Positions 47,380 through 60,787 of a DNA stretch of 64,000 nt are shown here, one piece after another. Below the pieces are notes generated by a model. That model saw only the letters and a list, made by a program, of their open reading frames with translations, was not told the origin of the DNA and made no database searches. The position numbers and the translations under genes are program-made. Source of the stretch: Anabas testudineus (lineage: Eukaryota > Chordata > Actinopteri > Anabantiformes > Anabantidae); contig NC_046627.1 of NCBI RefSeq assembly GCF_900324465.2, positions 12,636,967 through 12,700,966 of the forward strand, written 5' to 3'. How positions within the stretch are numbered: position 1 is the first letter of the stretch; each line of letters opens with the position of its first letter.

Positions 47380-47665
47380 TGTACAAGTATTTGTGGGCAG
47401 TTTTATGCTCTGGGGTTGCTGCAGTTGGTCAGGTCTAGGTTCAGCAACGTTATGTGTCCAAAAAATGAGGCCAGCTGACTACATGAATATACTATATGAC
47501 CAGGTTATTTCATCAATGGGCTGTTTTATTCCCTGATGTCACAGGCATATTCCAAGTTAACAATGTCAGAATTCATTTGGTTGGAGTGGTTCATGAAGCA
47601 TGACACATCATTGTCAAACATGGATTGGCCATCACAGAGTCCAGACCTTAACCTTTACCACTGTG
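47380..47665 (+). mobile_element. Tc1 transposase remnant with DWPSQSPDLN motif
   Basis: Copy of 19190-19480. Confidence 0.7.
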
Positions 47666-48414
47666 AAGACTTTGCGAAGCAAATAACTGCAGTATCTGGA
47701 CTTTATTTTTTTTTATTTGTGACTTTTACCTACTGTCTACTCAATGTCTGCAGCTCCTGTCTTTTGGAGCCAGGGCTGCAGAAGTTGATCAGACCTGTTC
47801 ACTGCTCCATGTTTGATCTGTTATTGGGAACATTTGATGATGGACACCTATGAGTCAGTTTTTAAACTGCTGTCTCTCCAAAATAATCTGTACTATTTTT
47901 TTTTTCTCTGCAGATAAAATGTTGATGAATGAAAATATCAGAATGTCATTTCCTCAGCAAATGTTGTGTTGTTGTGTGGCTCCCTCTAGTGTTCGCTGAC
48001 ACTAAGTAGAGTGTTGTGAAAAATGGATGAGGTGCTTTTTTTATGTTTGGCTTTTTGCTTCTGAGAAACTGGTGGAGGAAGTATAAAGATCTTAACTATA
48101 CATACAAATACCACACTGAGGAAATATTGCATTTGAGATCTTTAATATAGTCACAAAAATTTGTGAAAACTCTGAGAAATCACATTCTTGATATAAAAAA
48201 ATGAACATATTGCTAAAAAACTCAACTCTGTTCATCAACATGTTAAATGCTATGATGGAAAATATCTTTATTTCATATTCCTGTCATGTACATGTTGGTT
48301 TAGGTATTTTAAATTCAAAACAAAGTAGAAAATGGAAATGACCCACTGATATTTGTTATTGCACCCTAACATCAGACAGCAGTATTGCATACATTCATAC
48401 TGTGTACACTGCAC
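47666..48414. other. Spacer 3' of A5, no gene seen
   Basis: Unit DNA shared with A3 and A7 units. Relative to A3 it lacks about 130 bases near 48328. Confidence 0.55.
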
Positions 48415-49080
48415 AGTTGCAAGAAAAAGTAATAGAAATAGTAATAGTAAAAAATAGTAACTATTTTAATTTTCCTCATTTTCTGCATAAATATGTCGTG
48501 AATATCAACCAACACAATGTTTGTCAGCAGATAAAAACACAAACAATCATCATCCGTCATGTCTTTATTGAACACAAAAATTAAACCTACATAGGGATGG
48601 TGGAAAAAGTAAGTGAACCACTTCTGATGCCACTTAACTTCAACTGAAGTCAGATGTTAGCAAACCTGGAGTCCAATCAATGAAATGAGAATCAGGGTGG
48701 AGGTGTGGTTTAGAGCCTGACTTATAAAAAGACAAACACTCTCTATAGAAGTGAGCAACCAGTCAAAATCAACGCACAATACTAACTCCTCTGTTTGTGT
48801 GTGAGTAGAATAGCATGGACAGAGAACGGCAAACCAACATGAAAACATCAACACAGCAGGGAGGTGGAGGGAGCATGATGGTCTGGGGCAGTGGAGTGGA
48901 AAATAAATTCCTAAGTTTATCAGTATGATGTCAGGTTGGCTGTATATAAACTGAAGCTTAGAGGAACCTGGATGATGCAGAAGTCATTCTACTAGAATGA
49001 CTCCACCTCTGGAAGTGGTCCAGTCCAGATGTGAAGCTACAGCTACAGGAAGAGCTTGACTGAGGTTATTGCAGCCAAAG
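48415..49080 (+). mobile_element. Tc1/mariner-like remnant (A5 unit)
   Basis: Counterpart of 6030-6713. The + strand keeps the GGTGGAGGGAGCATGATGGT transposase stretch. Not coding. Confidence 0.5.
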
Positions 49081-49334
49081 GTTTACTGTCTCATTACAAC
49101 ACTGTTTTATTTACTCTCTCCTCCATCACTCTGTATGTTTAAAGGGTGTTTTGAGTTAAGACACGAACACTCGTGACTGCTTGTGTTTCATCAACTTAGA
49201 AATATCATCTTCAGATTTGTAACATTAGTAAAATTCAGATCACAGTCTGTGACCAATTCCTACAGAAAACCAGGAAACTGAAGACAGTTCTCATGTTTTC
49301 TTGCAACTCTCAGTCTGTCTTTCTACTGTAGATG

Positions 49335-51991
49335 TTAAACCAACTTTTGAATTTCACTTTGCATCTTACTTCTTTTCTTTTCTGTGTATGAAGAAGATGT
49401 TGAAGACCTCCATCCTCTTGTGACTTTCCACAAACTGAAATGACAAAGAATTAAAGCTGATGTTAGAACAAGGAAATAAATGAGCATTAAATACTTAGTG
49501 ACAGCTGAACTAGTTTAACTTAATCTTGACTTGCTCTGATACTTTCTTATTAAAAAAACTGCTCAAGCATAAGCATCATTATCATTATGAATCTCAGCAG
49601 ACAGGAGTAATGCAAGAAGGAACATGAGTGCATGTTTAAATATGCATAAATAATTTTAAATAAAACAGATTTGGGAAAACCTGCAACACATTCGAATGCT
49701 TAACGTATCAGTTTTACCATATGAAAATCAAAGTACATCCAATGCAAACAGCAGCGATGATGAGAAGAGTAGTAAAGTCTGGATCTGAGGTGAAATAAAC
49801 TGAAATGATAAAACATGATATTTATATTTCAAACTTAAACATAGATGAAATGTAGAACTGAAAACACTTTGTATTTGTTATTTTTACATTTAACAGCTAT
49901 CTGTGTCTCTCTGGTCTGGTTGATGTTTCTCTGTTGGACTCTACAGATGATGTTGTTGCTGTGTCTCTTCTCCACAGTCACTCTGCTGCTGACAGTATAG
50001 AGGTCATCAGGACCTCTGACTGTCTCTGTAGGTCCAGCAGAGAGGATCTTTCCCTCAGCGTCCAGCCACAACAGCTCAGGCTCTGGATACCAGCCTTTAG
50101 ACTCACACTGTAGAACCAGTCTTCCACTAGTATTTGAAATAACCTCTATGGACGGTGTAGAGACAGAACCTGGTGGCAGGAGAGGAAACAAATCCCAGTG
50201 ACTTGTGGACGGAGCATTTTCATCTATACACAATCTGATTTATGTTATCAGTAACATTTAAGAGTAATTATTTATTTTACAAAGTATTTTGGACTATTTA
50301 ACACTAACATTTCAATGTAATGTGACACTTCACCACAATTAGAGTTCGATTTAAAAACTCCTGTACTCCTTCATGTTTATACTGTACTAATACATGTATA
50401 CAGTACATAAATATACACAGTATACAATCGTGCCCTTTTTGGCCACAGTTTTCCTGACGAGCAGGAACGACCTGACTGATTTGCGTCTGTACATGTGAAC
50501 CTCATTAAATCATTCATGTATTTGTATTAAACTTGTTTGACTATCTGTCTGTGGATCAGTTCCTGCTGTTTTTTCCACCTCTGCCTGTGGCTGCTCTTCC
50601 TCTTCTTTGATCGTCTGTTCAGTTAAGTTGTTGTCGTTCTACCTGTTCACCTGTGTTTTGATCCCTTCATGATCCATCACAGTAATAAATACATGAACTT
50701 AACCACATGTAGACTTGTATAGTTACAGAATACTACATATTTATCCACTTACCTACAATCAGCTCAACAAATGACTCTTCACCAAGTGCAGGGATGAAAC
50801 ATCGATATGTTCCCTCGTCAGAGAGTCTCACTCTGGACAGTTTCAGTGAGACGTCTCCGTGCTTCAGTTTGTTAATGAACAGTGATGTTCTTCCCGTGTA
50901 CGACGGCTGTTTGAAATCCTTCAAGATCTCTTTATTGTTTCTCCACATGTGGATGAAGCCTGGGCTCAGGTCAGGTCTTCTCCAGTCCACGATCATGTCT
51001 GTAGCATCCACAGGAGTTTCCAGGTAACACGGTAAAACAGCTGATTCACCAACTGTTGCCACTATTTGCTGAGTCGGACCAACCTGAGTCTCACCTGTGA
51101 AGTAATACATCTGTATTTTAATTCAGTAATAACTTGCAAGGCTCTGTTTGCCAAACAAAAAACATGTTTGAGAAAATGCAGTACCTATAAAAAGTATTCC
51201 CCCACCTTGTATGTTTCATCCTTTTATTCACATTATAAATCAATCATGGTCAATAAATGTTATGTTATGCTTCAGGTTGTTGTTTTGCTGGAAAACAAAT
51301 CTTCTCCTAAGCCGTATTTGTCTTATCGACTGAATGAGATTGTCCTCCAGGATTGTTTATTTGCATTCATCTTACCCTCTACTTTAACAAGCCTCCCAGG
51401 CGCAGCTGACAAGAAACATCCCCACAGCATGATGCTGCCACCACCGTCTTTCACAGTGGGGATGGTGTGTTTGTGGTGATGTGCAGTGATTGGTGTGCAT
51501 CAAACAAAGCGTCTTGTCTGATGAACAAAAAGCAGCATTTTGGTGCTGATGAGACTTTCTGTCATTTTTTGGTCAACATCATCGACTTTTATTGACCAGG
51601 ACTTATTTATAATGTCAATAAAAGCATAAGACATCCAAAAGGTGTGAACACATTTTATAGGCACTGTAAGTGGCAATGCTATTCTACGCAGTTAAATGTT
51701 TACACTGAGCAGTTTTACTATCAGTGCGTTGGTTAATACACGTCTTCTCTTTTCCTATCTGTTTTGAATGGTGTCACTCTACTCAGTTCTTACTCAATTT
51801 ACTCAGTTAAGCCTGTTCTGTCTCACAGTACAGTAATGATTGGCCTTAAAACTACTCTCGAGTCACTATTGTTACACTACATACTTCTTCTGTACCTCCG
51901 TGAATTTACCTCTGCACAAGATGAAGAGAAGTGCACTGAAGACAGTGACTCCACATTTAAAGAGCCGGCCGTTCTTCTGATAATGCATCAT
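49335..51991 (-). CDS. A5: IgV-IgC type I membrane protein without LINE
   Basis: Leader 51910-51991, IgV 50753-51094, IgC 49888-50169, transmembrane 49718-49799, tail 49335-49434; 888 nt, 295 residues. IgV differs from A1 by one residue (L to F in SLLINK); IgC differs by V to A near the end (QIAVK). The V-C intron is short (583 bases) because it lacks the LINE, giving the pre-insertion structure of A1/A4. The CpG exon lies at 53084, with an intron 1 enlarged by an internal duplication (52066-53044). Confidence 0.87.
51179..51665 (-). mobile_element. Short Tc1-like DNA transposon in A5 leader-V intron
   Basis: Copy of 11904-12445 with about 55 bases missing near 51260. Confidence 0.65.
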
Positions 51992-52065
51992 GCAGGTCTG
52001 AAAATAAAGCAAGAAAAACAAGTAATAGATTACTTTCCTACTTATATACTAGTTAGTTTTGATAA

Positions 52066-52254
52066 ATCCAGTCTCACTCCTCTCTGAACATGTCACACAT
52101 TTCAAAATATTTACTCATTCAAACCAGTAGATGTGACTGAGCTGTACAGTAGCTGAACTCAGTCCATCAGCTGTGAAGGTCGTGTTGGTATTTGTGTAGT
52201 CGAAAAAGTTCTCCAAGGTAAAAATCACATTATATAATGTACACACACACACAA

Positions 52255-52335
<81 letters not shown>

Positions 52336-53044
52336 AAAATGAAATCTTATCCTAAGTCCTTTCTCTATTGATGCGAGTCAACAAACAGACTGATTTCATC
52401 ACAACTGACTCAACAAATCCTCCATAAATTTTCTCATGTCACATTTTTGCTGATTATAACTTTCTGTTCTGTTCTGTACTCAGTCCTGTTCCAACAACAC
52501 AGACCAAAGATCCTGAGATTAACTGGTGCGAGTTCACACTTGGAACAAGAAGAGAAACAGAACAGACAGTTCACTATAAAAAATAATAATAATAATAAGT
52601 AAAAAGTTTTGATAAATCCAGTCTCACTCCTCTCTGAACATGTCACACACTTCAAAATATTTAAACATTTAAACCAGTAGTTGTGACTGAGCTGTACAGT
52701 AGCTGAACTCAGTCCATCAGCTGTCAAGGTCGTGTTGATATGTGTGCAGTAGAACAAGTTCTCCAAGGTAAAAATCACATTAAGATAAACTCTGAAATCT
52801 TATCCTAAGTCAGCTCTCTTTTCATGTGAGTCAACAAACAGACTGATTTCATCACAACTGACTTAACAAAATCAATACATTTTCCTCATGTCACATTTTT
52901 GCTGATTATAACTTTCTGTTCTGTTCTGTACTCAGTCCTGTTCCAACAACACAGACCAAAGATCCTGAGATTAACTGGTGCGAGTTCACACTTGGAACAA
53001 GAAGAGAAACAGAACAGAGAGTTCACTATAAAAAATAATAATAA
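52066..53044. repeat. Imperfect tandem duplication in A5 intron 1
   Basis: 52066-52604 and 52608-53044 both begin TTTTGATAAATCCAGTCTCA-like and end in an AATAAT repeat. The first half carries the CA/TA microsatellite like A1/A4. The second half lacks it, like A2/A6, so the two halves come from different units: an unequal-crossover seam. Confidence 0.8.
52241..52332. repeat. CA/TA compound microsatellite in A5 intron 1
   Basis: Third copy of the compound repeat, with longer TA than in A1. Confidence 0.9.
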
Positions 53045-53083
53045 TAATAAGTAAAAGAGATTATTTAGTTATTTGGAGCTCAC

Positions 53084-53250
53084 CTCTCCCGGTACTTCAG
53101 ACTACCAGCCCGGTAACGTCCTCGACTGAAATGACAGGTGCCGTGAAAATACCAGTGAATGTCTGCGGCAGCGCGCACACACTGTTAAAGACCCTACGCA
53201 ATTTGTCTAAAGCGCCCACATCGGGATCGAGTGTCATAAGCTGTAAAAAA
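53084..53250 (-). promoter_or_regulatory. A5 CpG-rich 5' non-coding exon and uORF
   Basis: Identical to the A1 block; upstream frame at 53097-53237. Confidence 0.65.
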
Positions 53251-54240
53251 TGAATATACACTGCGTTTTTCCCAGTAAAAATAGCGAATAAAAGTTACTG
53301 GAAGCAGAGTGTTTGAGCCATTTAGGTTTTTCTGACGCCATCACATGTAAATGTAGATTAGTTTCATTATTAAGTTGAAAGAAATAAGTTCTTCTGCTTG
53401 TTTTATTGCCTGTAAAGAATCAGTAAAGTGTCATTTCCTCCACTGCTAAAACCTTTTTGGTAACTAACTTTCAGTTTATTTCACTTCACTGTTCGTGAAG
53501 TAAACACAGTATATTCAATAAATTCATTCTCAGCTGCAATCTGACATTTTACTGTCGTCATAAATGACAGTAGAGCTGTTCAGTGGTTGAATTCAGACAG
53601 ATCTGTAATAAAGCAGGGAAACTACTGTGAGCAGATACCGACACAGAAACCTGGTTTTTACGCACAGTCACATGAACAGAAACGTGTAGATAAACGTGTA
53701 GGTCACAAACAAGGACTGGAGACGTGTTTTATTAAACAGTATAAAAGGAAGATTTATTACCAATGTAAATAGTTTATGGGTGTATACATGTCTCATCATA
53801 GAGATCAGCAGCTAATTCACACACAGCTGTTCCTGCATTAAATCCCATCTCAGACAAAGGTTTTAGAGGTGTTGATTTATCTGATTTGGAGGTTTGAGTT
53901 TGTGCTGCTGACAACTCGTACTTGTCCTCATTGAGATAAATGGTTTGATCAAAGCAATTACAAGACGAGCTTGACTGAGGTTATTGCAGCCAAAGGTTTA
54001 CTGTCACTGTTTTATTTACTCTCTCCTCCATCGCTCTGTATGTTTAAAGGGTGTTTTGAGTAAAGACACAAACACTCGTGACTGTTTGTGTTTCATCAAC
54101 TTAGAAATATCATGTTCATATTTGTAAAATTACTAAAGTTCAGATCACAATTTGTGACCAATTCCTACAGAAAACCAGGAAACTGAAGACAGTTCTCATG
54201 TTTTCTTAAAACTCTCAGTCTGTCTTTCTACTGTAGATGT
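53251..54240. other. A5-A6 spacer, no gene seen
   Basis: Matches 13561-14551 (offset about 39.69 kb). Lacks the Penelope-like fragment. Confidence 0.6.
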
Positions 54241-56829
54241 TAAACCAACTGTTGAATTTCATTTAACATTTAAATATTTTCTTTTGAGTGAATGAAGAAG
54301 ATGTTGAAGACCTCCATCCTCTTGTGACTTTCCACAAACTGAAATGACAAAGAATTGAAGCTGATGTCAGGACAAGGAAATAAATGAGCATTAAATACTT
54401 AGTTACAGCTGAACTAGTTTAACTTAATCTTGACTTGCTCTGATACCTTCTTATTAAAAAAGCTGCTCAAGCATAAACATCATTATCATTATGAATCTCA
54501 GCAGACAGGAGTAATGCAAGAAGGAACATGAGTGCATGTTTAAATATGCATAAATAATGTTAAATAAAACAGATTTGGGAAAACCTGCAACACATTCGAA
54601 TGCTTAACGTATCAGTTTTACCATATGAAAATCAAAGTAATGCAAACAGCAGCGATGATGAGAAGAGTAGTAAAGTCTGGATCTGAGGTGAAATAAACTG
54701 AAACGATAAAAAATAATATTTAGATTTCAAACTGAAACATAGATGGAATAATGAAATGTAGAACTGAATAAGACATTGTATTTGTTATTTTTACATTTAA
54801 CAACTATCCGTGTCTCTCTGATCTGGTTGATGTTTCTCTGTTGGACTCTACAGATGATGTTGTTGCTGTGTCTCTTCTCCACAGTCACTCTGCTGCTGAC
54901 AGTATAGAGGTCATCAGGACCTCTGACTGTCTCTGTAGGTCCAGCAGAGAGGATCTTTCCCTCAGCGTCCAGCCACAACAGCTCAGGCTCTGGATACCAG
55001 CCTTTAGACTCACACTGTAGAACCAGTCTTCCACTAGTATTTGAAATAACCTCTATGGACGGTGTAGAGACAGAACCTGGTGGCAGGAGAGGAAACAAAT
55101 CCCAGTGACTCGTGGACGGAGCATTTTCATTTATTCATCTGATTTATGTTATTAGTTACATTTAATAGTAATTATTTGTTTTACAAAGCATTTTGGACTA
55201 TTTAACACTAACATTTCAATGTAATGTGACACTTCACCACAACTAGAGTGTGATTTAAAAACTCCTTCATATTTATATTGTACTAATACATGTATACAGT
55301 ACATAAATATACACAGTATACCTACAGTGCCCTTTTTGGCCACAGTTTTCCTGACGAGCAGGAACAACCTGACTGATTTGCGTCTGTACATGTGAACCTC
55401 ATTAAATCATTCATGTATTTGTATTAAACTTGTTTGACTATCTGTCTGTGGATCAGTTCCTGCTGTTTTTTCCACCTCTGCCAGTGGCTGCTCTTTCTCT
55501 TCTTTGATCGTCTGTTCAGTTAAGTTGTTGTCGTTCTACCTGTTCACCTGTGTTTTGGTTCCTTCATGAACCATCACAGTAATAAATACATGAACTTCAC
55601 TACATGTAGACTTGTTAACTTACAGAATTCAACATATTTATTCACTTACCTACAATCAGCTCAACAAAATACTCTTGACCAAGTGCAGGGATGAAACATC
55701 GATATGTTCCCTCGTCAGAGACTCTCACTCTGGTATTTGTGGTGTTGTGCATCAAACATATCGTCTTGTCTGATGGACAAAAAGCACCATTTTGGTCCCA
55801 TCAGACCAAACAACCCTCTTCCACCCGATCATGGAGTCTTTCACATGCCTATTGGTGAACTCAATTTGTGATTTAACATGAGTTGTCTTTAACAGTGGCT
55901 TTCTCCTTGCCACTCTCCCATAAGGATTTTACTGGTAAAGAACCCGAGCAGATGTGTGCACAGCCTGTTCTAGGGAGATTCATGTGCCATATTCCTATCA
56001 TTTCTTGATGATGGATTTCACTGAACTCTGGGGGATGTTCAGTGCCTTAGGGATTTTTTTGGTATCCGTCTCCTGACTTATGCTTTTCAATGACCTGTTC
56101 TCTGAGTTGTTGGGAGTGTTTTCTTTTTGTTTTTGTTTTTTTGTCTTCATGGTCTAATGGTAGCCAGGAATACTGAATAACCAGTGACTGGACCGTCAGG
56201 CATAACTTTCTTTATACTGCAATCATTTCAGACACATTCACTGCACTCACGTGATCCACATTTCACTCATTGTGGGACTACTAGCACCAAATATCAGGAC
56301 CTCTGTTCGATTAGGTCATTTTAAAGGGAGTGAATATTACTGCATTAGACATATTTTTATTTAATTTACATGACTTTTTAGAAACCTGTTTTCACTTTGA
56401 CCTTTTTCTTTCTAATATTTTTTTGTCCAAGTCATTAACTTTTATTGACCATGATTGATTTATAATGTCAATAAAAGGATAAAACATCCGAGGGTGTGCC
56501 AACCCACTGATAGTAGCCACTGTGAGTGGCAGTTCTACTATCAGTGAGTTGGTTATTGCATGTCTTCTTTTTTTCTACACTTTTGCTTCCTGTTTTGAAG
56601 AGTGTTAGTCAACTCAGTTCTTACCCAAGGTACTCAGTTAAGCCTGTTCTGTCTTACAGCACAGAAATATTTGCCTTAACACACATCAAAACTACACTCG
56701 AGTCACTATTGTTACTCTATACTTCTTCTGTAGCTCCTTGAATTTACCTCTGCACAAGTTGAAGAGAAGTGCACTGAAGACAATGACTTCACATTTAAAA
56801 AGTTGGCGGTTCTTCTGATAATGCATCAT
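54241..56829 (-). pseudogene. A6: class A gene with most of its IgV exon deleted
   Basis: Leader 56748-56829, IgV remnant 55650-55733 (28 codons), IgC 54795-55076, transmembrane 54622-54697 (6 bases short), tail from 54338 to a premature stop at 54263. Same deletion joint to the transposon as in A2, so A2 and A6 are copies of one defective ancestor. IgC and leader remain open and phase-compatible; a leader-IgC product by exon skipping is possible. Confidence 0.75.
55734..56518 (-). mobile_element. Tc1-like transposon fused to the A6 IgV remnant
   Basis: Copy of 16046-16830 with a few base differences. Confidence 0.65.
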
Positions 56830-57370
56830 GCAGGTCTGAAAATAAAGCAGTGAAACAAGTAATAGATTACTTTCCTACTTATATTCTAGTTAGTTTTGAT
56901 GAAACCAGTCTCACTCCTCTCTGAACATGTCACACACTTCAAAATATTTAAACATTTAAACCAGTAGTTGTGACTGAGCTGTACAGTAGCTGAACTCAGT
57001 CCATCAGCTGTCACGGTCGTGTTGATATGTGTGCAGTAGAACAAGTTCTCCAAGGTAAAAATCACATTATGATAAACTCTGAAATCTTATCCTAAGTCAG
57101 CTCTCTTTTCATGTGAGTCAACAAACAGACTGATTTCATCACAACTGACTTAACAAAATCAATACATTTTCCTCATGTCACATTTTTGCTGATTATAACT
57201 TTCTGTTCTGTTCTGTACTCAGTCCTGTTCCAACAACACAGACCAAAGATTCTTAGATTAAGTGGTGCGAGTTGACACTTGGCACAAGAAGAGAAACAGA
57301 ACAGAGAGTTCACTATAAAAAATAATAATAATAATAAGTAAAAGAGATTATTTAGTTATTTGGAGCTCAC

Positions 57371-57530
57371 CCCTCCCGGTACTTCAGACTACCAGCCCGG
57401 TAACGTCCTCGACTGAAATGACAGGTGCCGTGAAAATACCAGTGAATGTCTGCGGCAGCGCGCACACACTGTTAAAGACCCTACGCAATTTGTCTAAAGC
57501 GCCCACATCGGGATCGAGTGTCATAAGCTG
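57371..57530 (-). promoter_or_regulatory. A6 CpG-rich 5' non-coding exon, uORF extended
   Basis: Same block as A1 with one base change at the donor-side edge. A 19-base loss just upstream of the upstream ATG removes a stop, so the frame 57384-57611 extends to 75 codons (starts MMASEKPKWLKH). Confidence 0.55.
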
Positions 57531-57954
57531 CGTTTTTCCCAGTAAAAATAGCGAATAAAAGTTAATGGAAGCAGAGTGTTTGAGCCATTTAGGTTTTTCT
57601 GACGCCATCACATGTAAATGTAGATTAGTTTCATTATTAAGTTGAAAGAAATAAGTTCTTCTGCTTGTTTTACTGCCTGTAAAGAATCAGTAAAGTGTAA
57701 TTTCCTCCATTGCTAAAACCTTTTTGTAAACTTTTAACTCACTTTCAGTTTATTTCACTTCACTGTTCGTGAAGTAAACACAGTATATTCAATAAATTCA
57801 TTCTCAGCTGCAATCTGACATTTTACTGTCGTCATAAATGACAGTAGAGCCGTGTTCAGTGGTTGAATTCAGACAGATCTGTAATAAAGCAGGTAAACTA
57901 CTGTGAGCAGATACCGACACAGAAACCTGTTTTTTACGCACAGTCACATGAACA
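57531..57954. other. Upstream flank of A6, no gene seen
   Basis: Matches 17846-18289; no coding signal besides the uORF extension. Confidence 0.55.
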
Positions 57955-58250
57955 GAAACAGAACAGAACAGACTCCAAAACACAAGATGAACAATATAGT
58001 GTATGCGGCCCAATGCAGTGAAGAATGTTCTGAACTGTACATTGGAGAAGGGCTTGGGCAGAGGTGTGACCATTACATCCTTCACCCCCCCCCCCCCCAA
58101 ATTTTGTTTCACCTAAGGAGCCTGTTCAGCCAAGGGGTGGAGTGAAACCAGTCCTGGAGCATAAATTTGTGGTCTCTAACCAACTATCTTCAGACTGAAG
58201 AAGCTACTTGGATGAGTAGCGAAACGTTTCAACTTATTAAAGTAAGTCCA
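57955..58250 (+). mobile_element. Penelope-like GIY-YIG fragment
   Basis: Third sister of 18290-18600. Poly-C tract of about 14 bases. Conserved GATGAGTAGCGAAACGTTTC end. Confidence 0.7.
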
Positions 58251-58722
58251 GTTGCTATGACTCAACTTCCAGATAACTTCACCTTGACGACTGAGAATCT
58301 TCACTGACATGAACAGAAACAGATTCATATGAGCACATGTCCCTGAGGTTTGTTAATTCCCTTCACATGACTTTATATGTAAATATGAGATAAAGATAAA
58401 TGTGTAGCTAACAAAGAAGGACTGGAGACATGTTTTATTAAATAGAATATAGGGAGCATTTATTAACAATATAAATAGTGTATGGATGTACACATATCTT
58501 GTCTTAGAGAAAATTAGTTTCAGTAGCTAATTCATACACACAGCTGATGCAACAATTCTGCATTAAATCCCAGGTCTTTCAGAAAAAGGTTTTAGAGGTG
58601 TTGATTTAACTGTGCAACTGATCTGTAGGTTGAAGTTTGTGCTGCTGACAACTTATACTTGTACTTATTTAGTGTTTCCTCATTGAGATAAATGGTTTGG
58701 TCAAAGCAATTAAAAAGACTAC
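58251..58722. other. Spacer, no gene seen
   Basis: Matches 46771-47235. Confidence 0.55.
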
Positions 58723-58782
58723 ATAATATGATATTATATATACTTATGTATATATACATAAGTATATATAATATCATATTAT
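58723..58782. repeat. Perfect 60-base AT palindrome, second copy
   Basis: Identical to 47236-47295; offset 11487 bases. Confidence 0.95.
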
Positions 58783-58864
58783 AACTGCACTTTATTATGA
58801 CTTCCAGTAGCATCAGGGTAAGAAGAGAGTTGGGTGAAGTGATGCACCTATCATTATAATACCT

Positions 58865-59150
58865 ACTGTACAAGTATTTGTGGGCAGTTTTATGCTCTGG
58901 GGTTGCTGCAGTTGGTCAGGTCTAGGTTCAGCAACGTTATGTGTCCAAAAAATGAGGCCAGCTGACTACATGAATATACTATATGACCAGGTTATTTCAT
59001 CAATGGGCTGTTTTATTCCCTGATGTCACAGGCATATTCCAAGTTAACAATGTCAGAATTCATTTGGTTGGAGTGGTTCATGAAGCATGACACATCATTG
59101 TCAAACATGGATTGGCCATCACAGAGTCCAGACCTTAACCTTTACCACTG
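58865..59150 (+). mobile_element. Tc1 transposase remnant with DWPSQSPDLN motif
   Basis: Copy of 47380-47665. Confidence 0.7.
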
Positions 59151-59899
59151 TGAAGACTTTGCGAAGCAAATAACTGCAGTATCTGGACTTTATTTTTTTT
59201 TATTTGTGACTTTTACCTACTGTCTACTCAATGTCTGCAGCTCCTGTCTTTTGGAGCCAGGGCTGCAGAAGTTGATCAGACCTGTTCACTGCTCCATGTT
59301 TGATCTGTTATTGGGAACATTTGATGATGGACACCTATGAGTCAGTTTTTAAACTGCTGTCTCTCCAAAATAATCTGTACTATTTTTTTTCTCTGCAGAT
59401 AAAATGTTGATGAATGAAAATATCAGAATGTCATTTCCTCAGCAGATGTTGTGTTGTTGTGTGGCTCCCTCTAGTGTTCGCTGACACTAAGTAGAGTGTT
59501 GTGAAAAATGGATGAGGTGCTTTTTTAATGTTTGGCTTTTTGCTTCTGAGAAACTGGTGGAGGAAGTATAAAGATCTTAACTATACATACAAATACCACA
59601 CTGAGGAAATATTGCATTTGAGATCTTTAATATAGTCACAAAAATTTGTGAAAACTCTGAGAAATCACATTCTTGATATAAAAAAATAAACATATTGCTA
59701 AAAAACTCAACTCTGTTCATCAACATGTTAAATGCTATGATGGAAAATATCTTTATTTCATATTCCTGTCATGTACATGTTGGTTTAGGTATTTTAAATT
59801 CAAAACAAAGTAGAAAATGGAAATGACCCACTGATATTTGTTATTGCACCCTAACATCAGACAGCAGTATTGCATACATTCATACTGTGTACACTGCAC
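59151..59899. other. Spacer 3' of A7, no gene seen
   Basis: Matches 47666-48414. Confidence 0.55.
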
Positions 59900-60560
59900 A
59901 GTTGCAAGAAAAAGTAATAGAAATAATAATAGTAAAAAAAGGTAAATATTTTAATTTTCCTCATTTTCTGCATAAATATGTCGTGAATATCAACCAACAC
60001 AATGTTTGTCAGCAGATAAAAACACAAACAATCATCATCCGTCATGTCTTTATCGAACACAAAAATTAAACCTACATAGGGATGGTGGAAAAAGTAAGTG
60101 AACCACTTCTGATGCCACTTAACTTCAACTGAAGTCAGATGTTAGCAAACCAATCAATGAAATGAGAATCAGGGTGGAGGTGTGATTTAGAGCCTGACTT
60201 ATAAAAAGACAAACACTCTCTATAGAAGTGAGCAACCAGTCAAAATCAACGCACAATACTAACTCCTCTGTTTGTGTGTGAGTAGAATAGCATGGACAGA
60301 GAACGACAAACCAACATGAAAACATCAACACAGCAGGGAGGTGGAGGGAGCATGATGGTCTGGGGCAGTGGAGTGGAAAATAAATTCCTAAGTTTATCAG
60401 TATGATGTCAGGGTGGCTGTATATAAACTGAAGCTTAGAGGAACCTGGATGATGCAGAAGTCATTCTACTAGAATGACTCCACCTCTGGAAGTGGTCCAG
60501 TCCAGATGTGAAGCTACAGCTACAGGAAGAGCTTGACTGAGGTTATTGCAGCCAAAGGTT
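59900..60560 (+). mobile_element. Tc1/mariner-like remnant (A7 unit)
   Basis: Counterpart of 48415-49080. Confidence 0.5.
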
Positions 60561-60787
60561 TACTGTCTCATTACAACACTGTTTTATTTACTCTCTCCTC
60601 CATCACTCTGTATGTTTAAAGGGTGTTCTGAGTTAAGACACGAACACTCGTGACTGTTTGTGTTTCATCAACTTAGAAATATCATCTTCAGATTTGTAAC
60701 ATTAGTAAAATTCAGATCACAGTCTGTGACCAATTCCTACAGAAAACCAGGAAACTGAAGAAAGTTCTGATCTTTCTACTGTAGATG

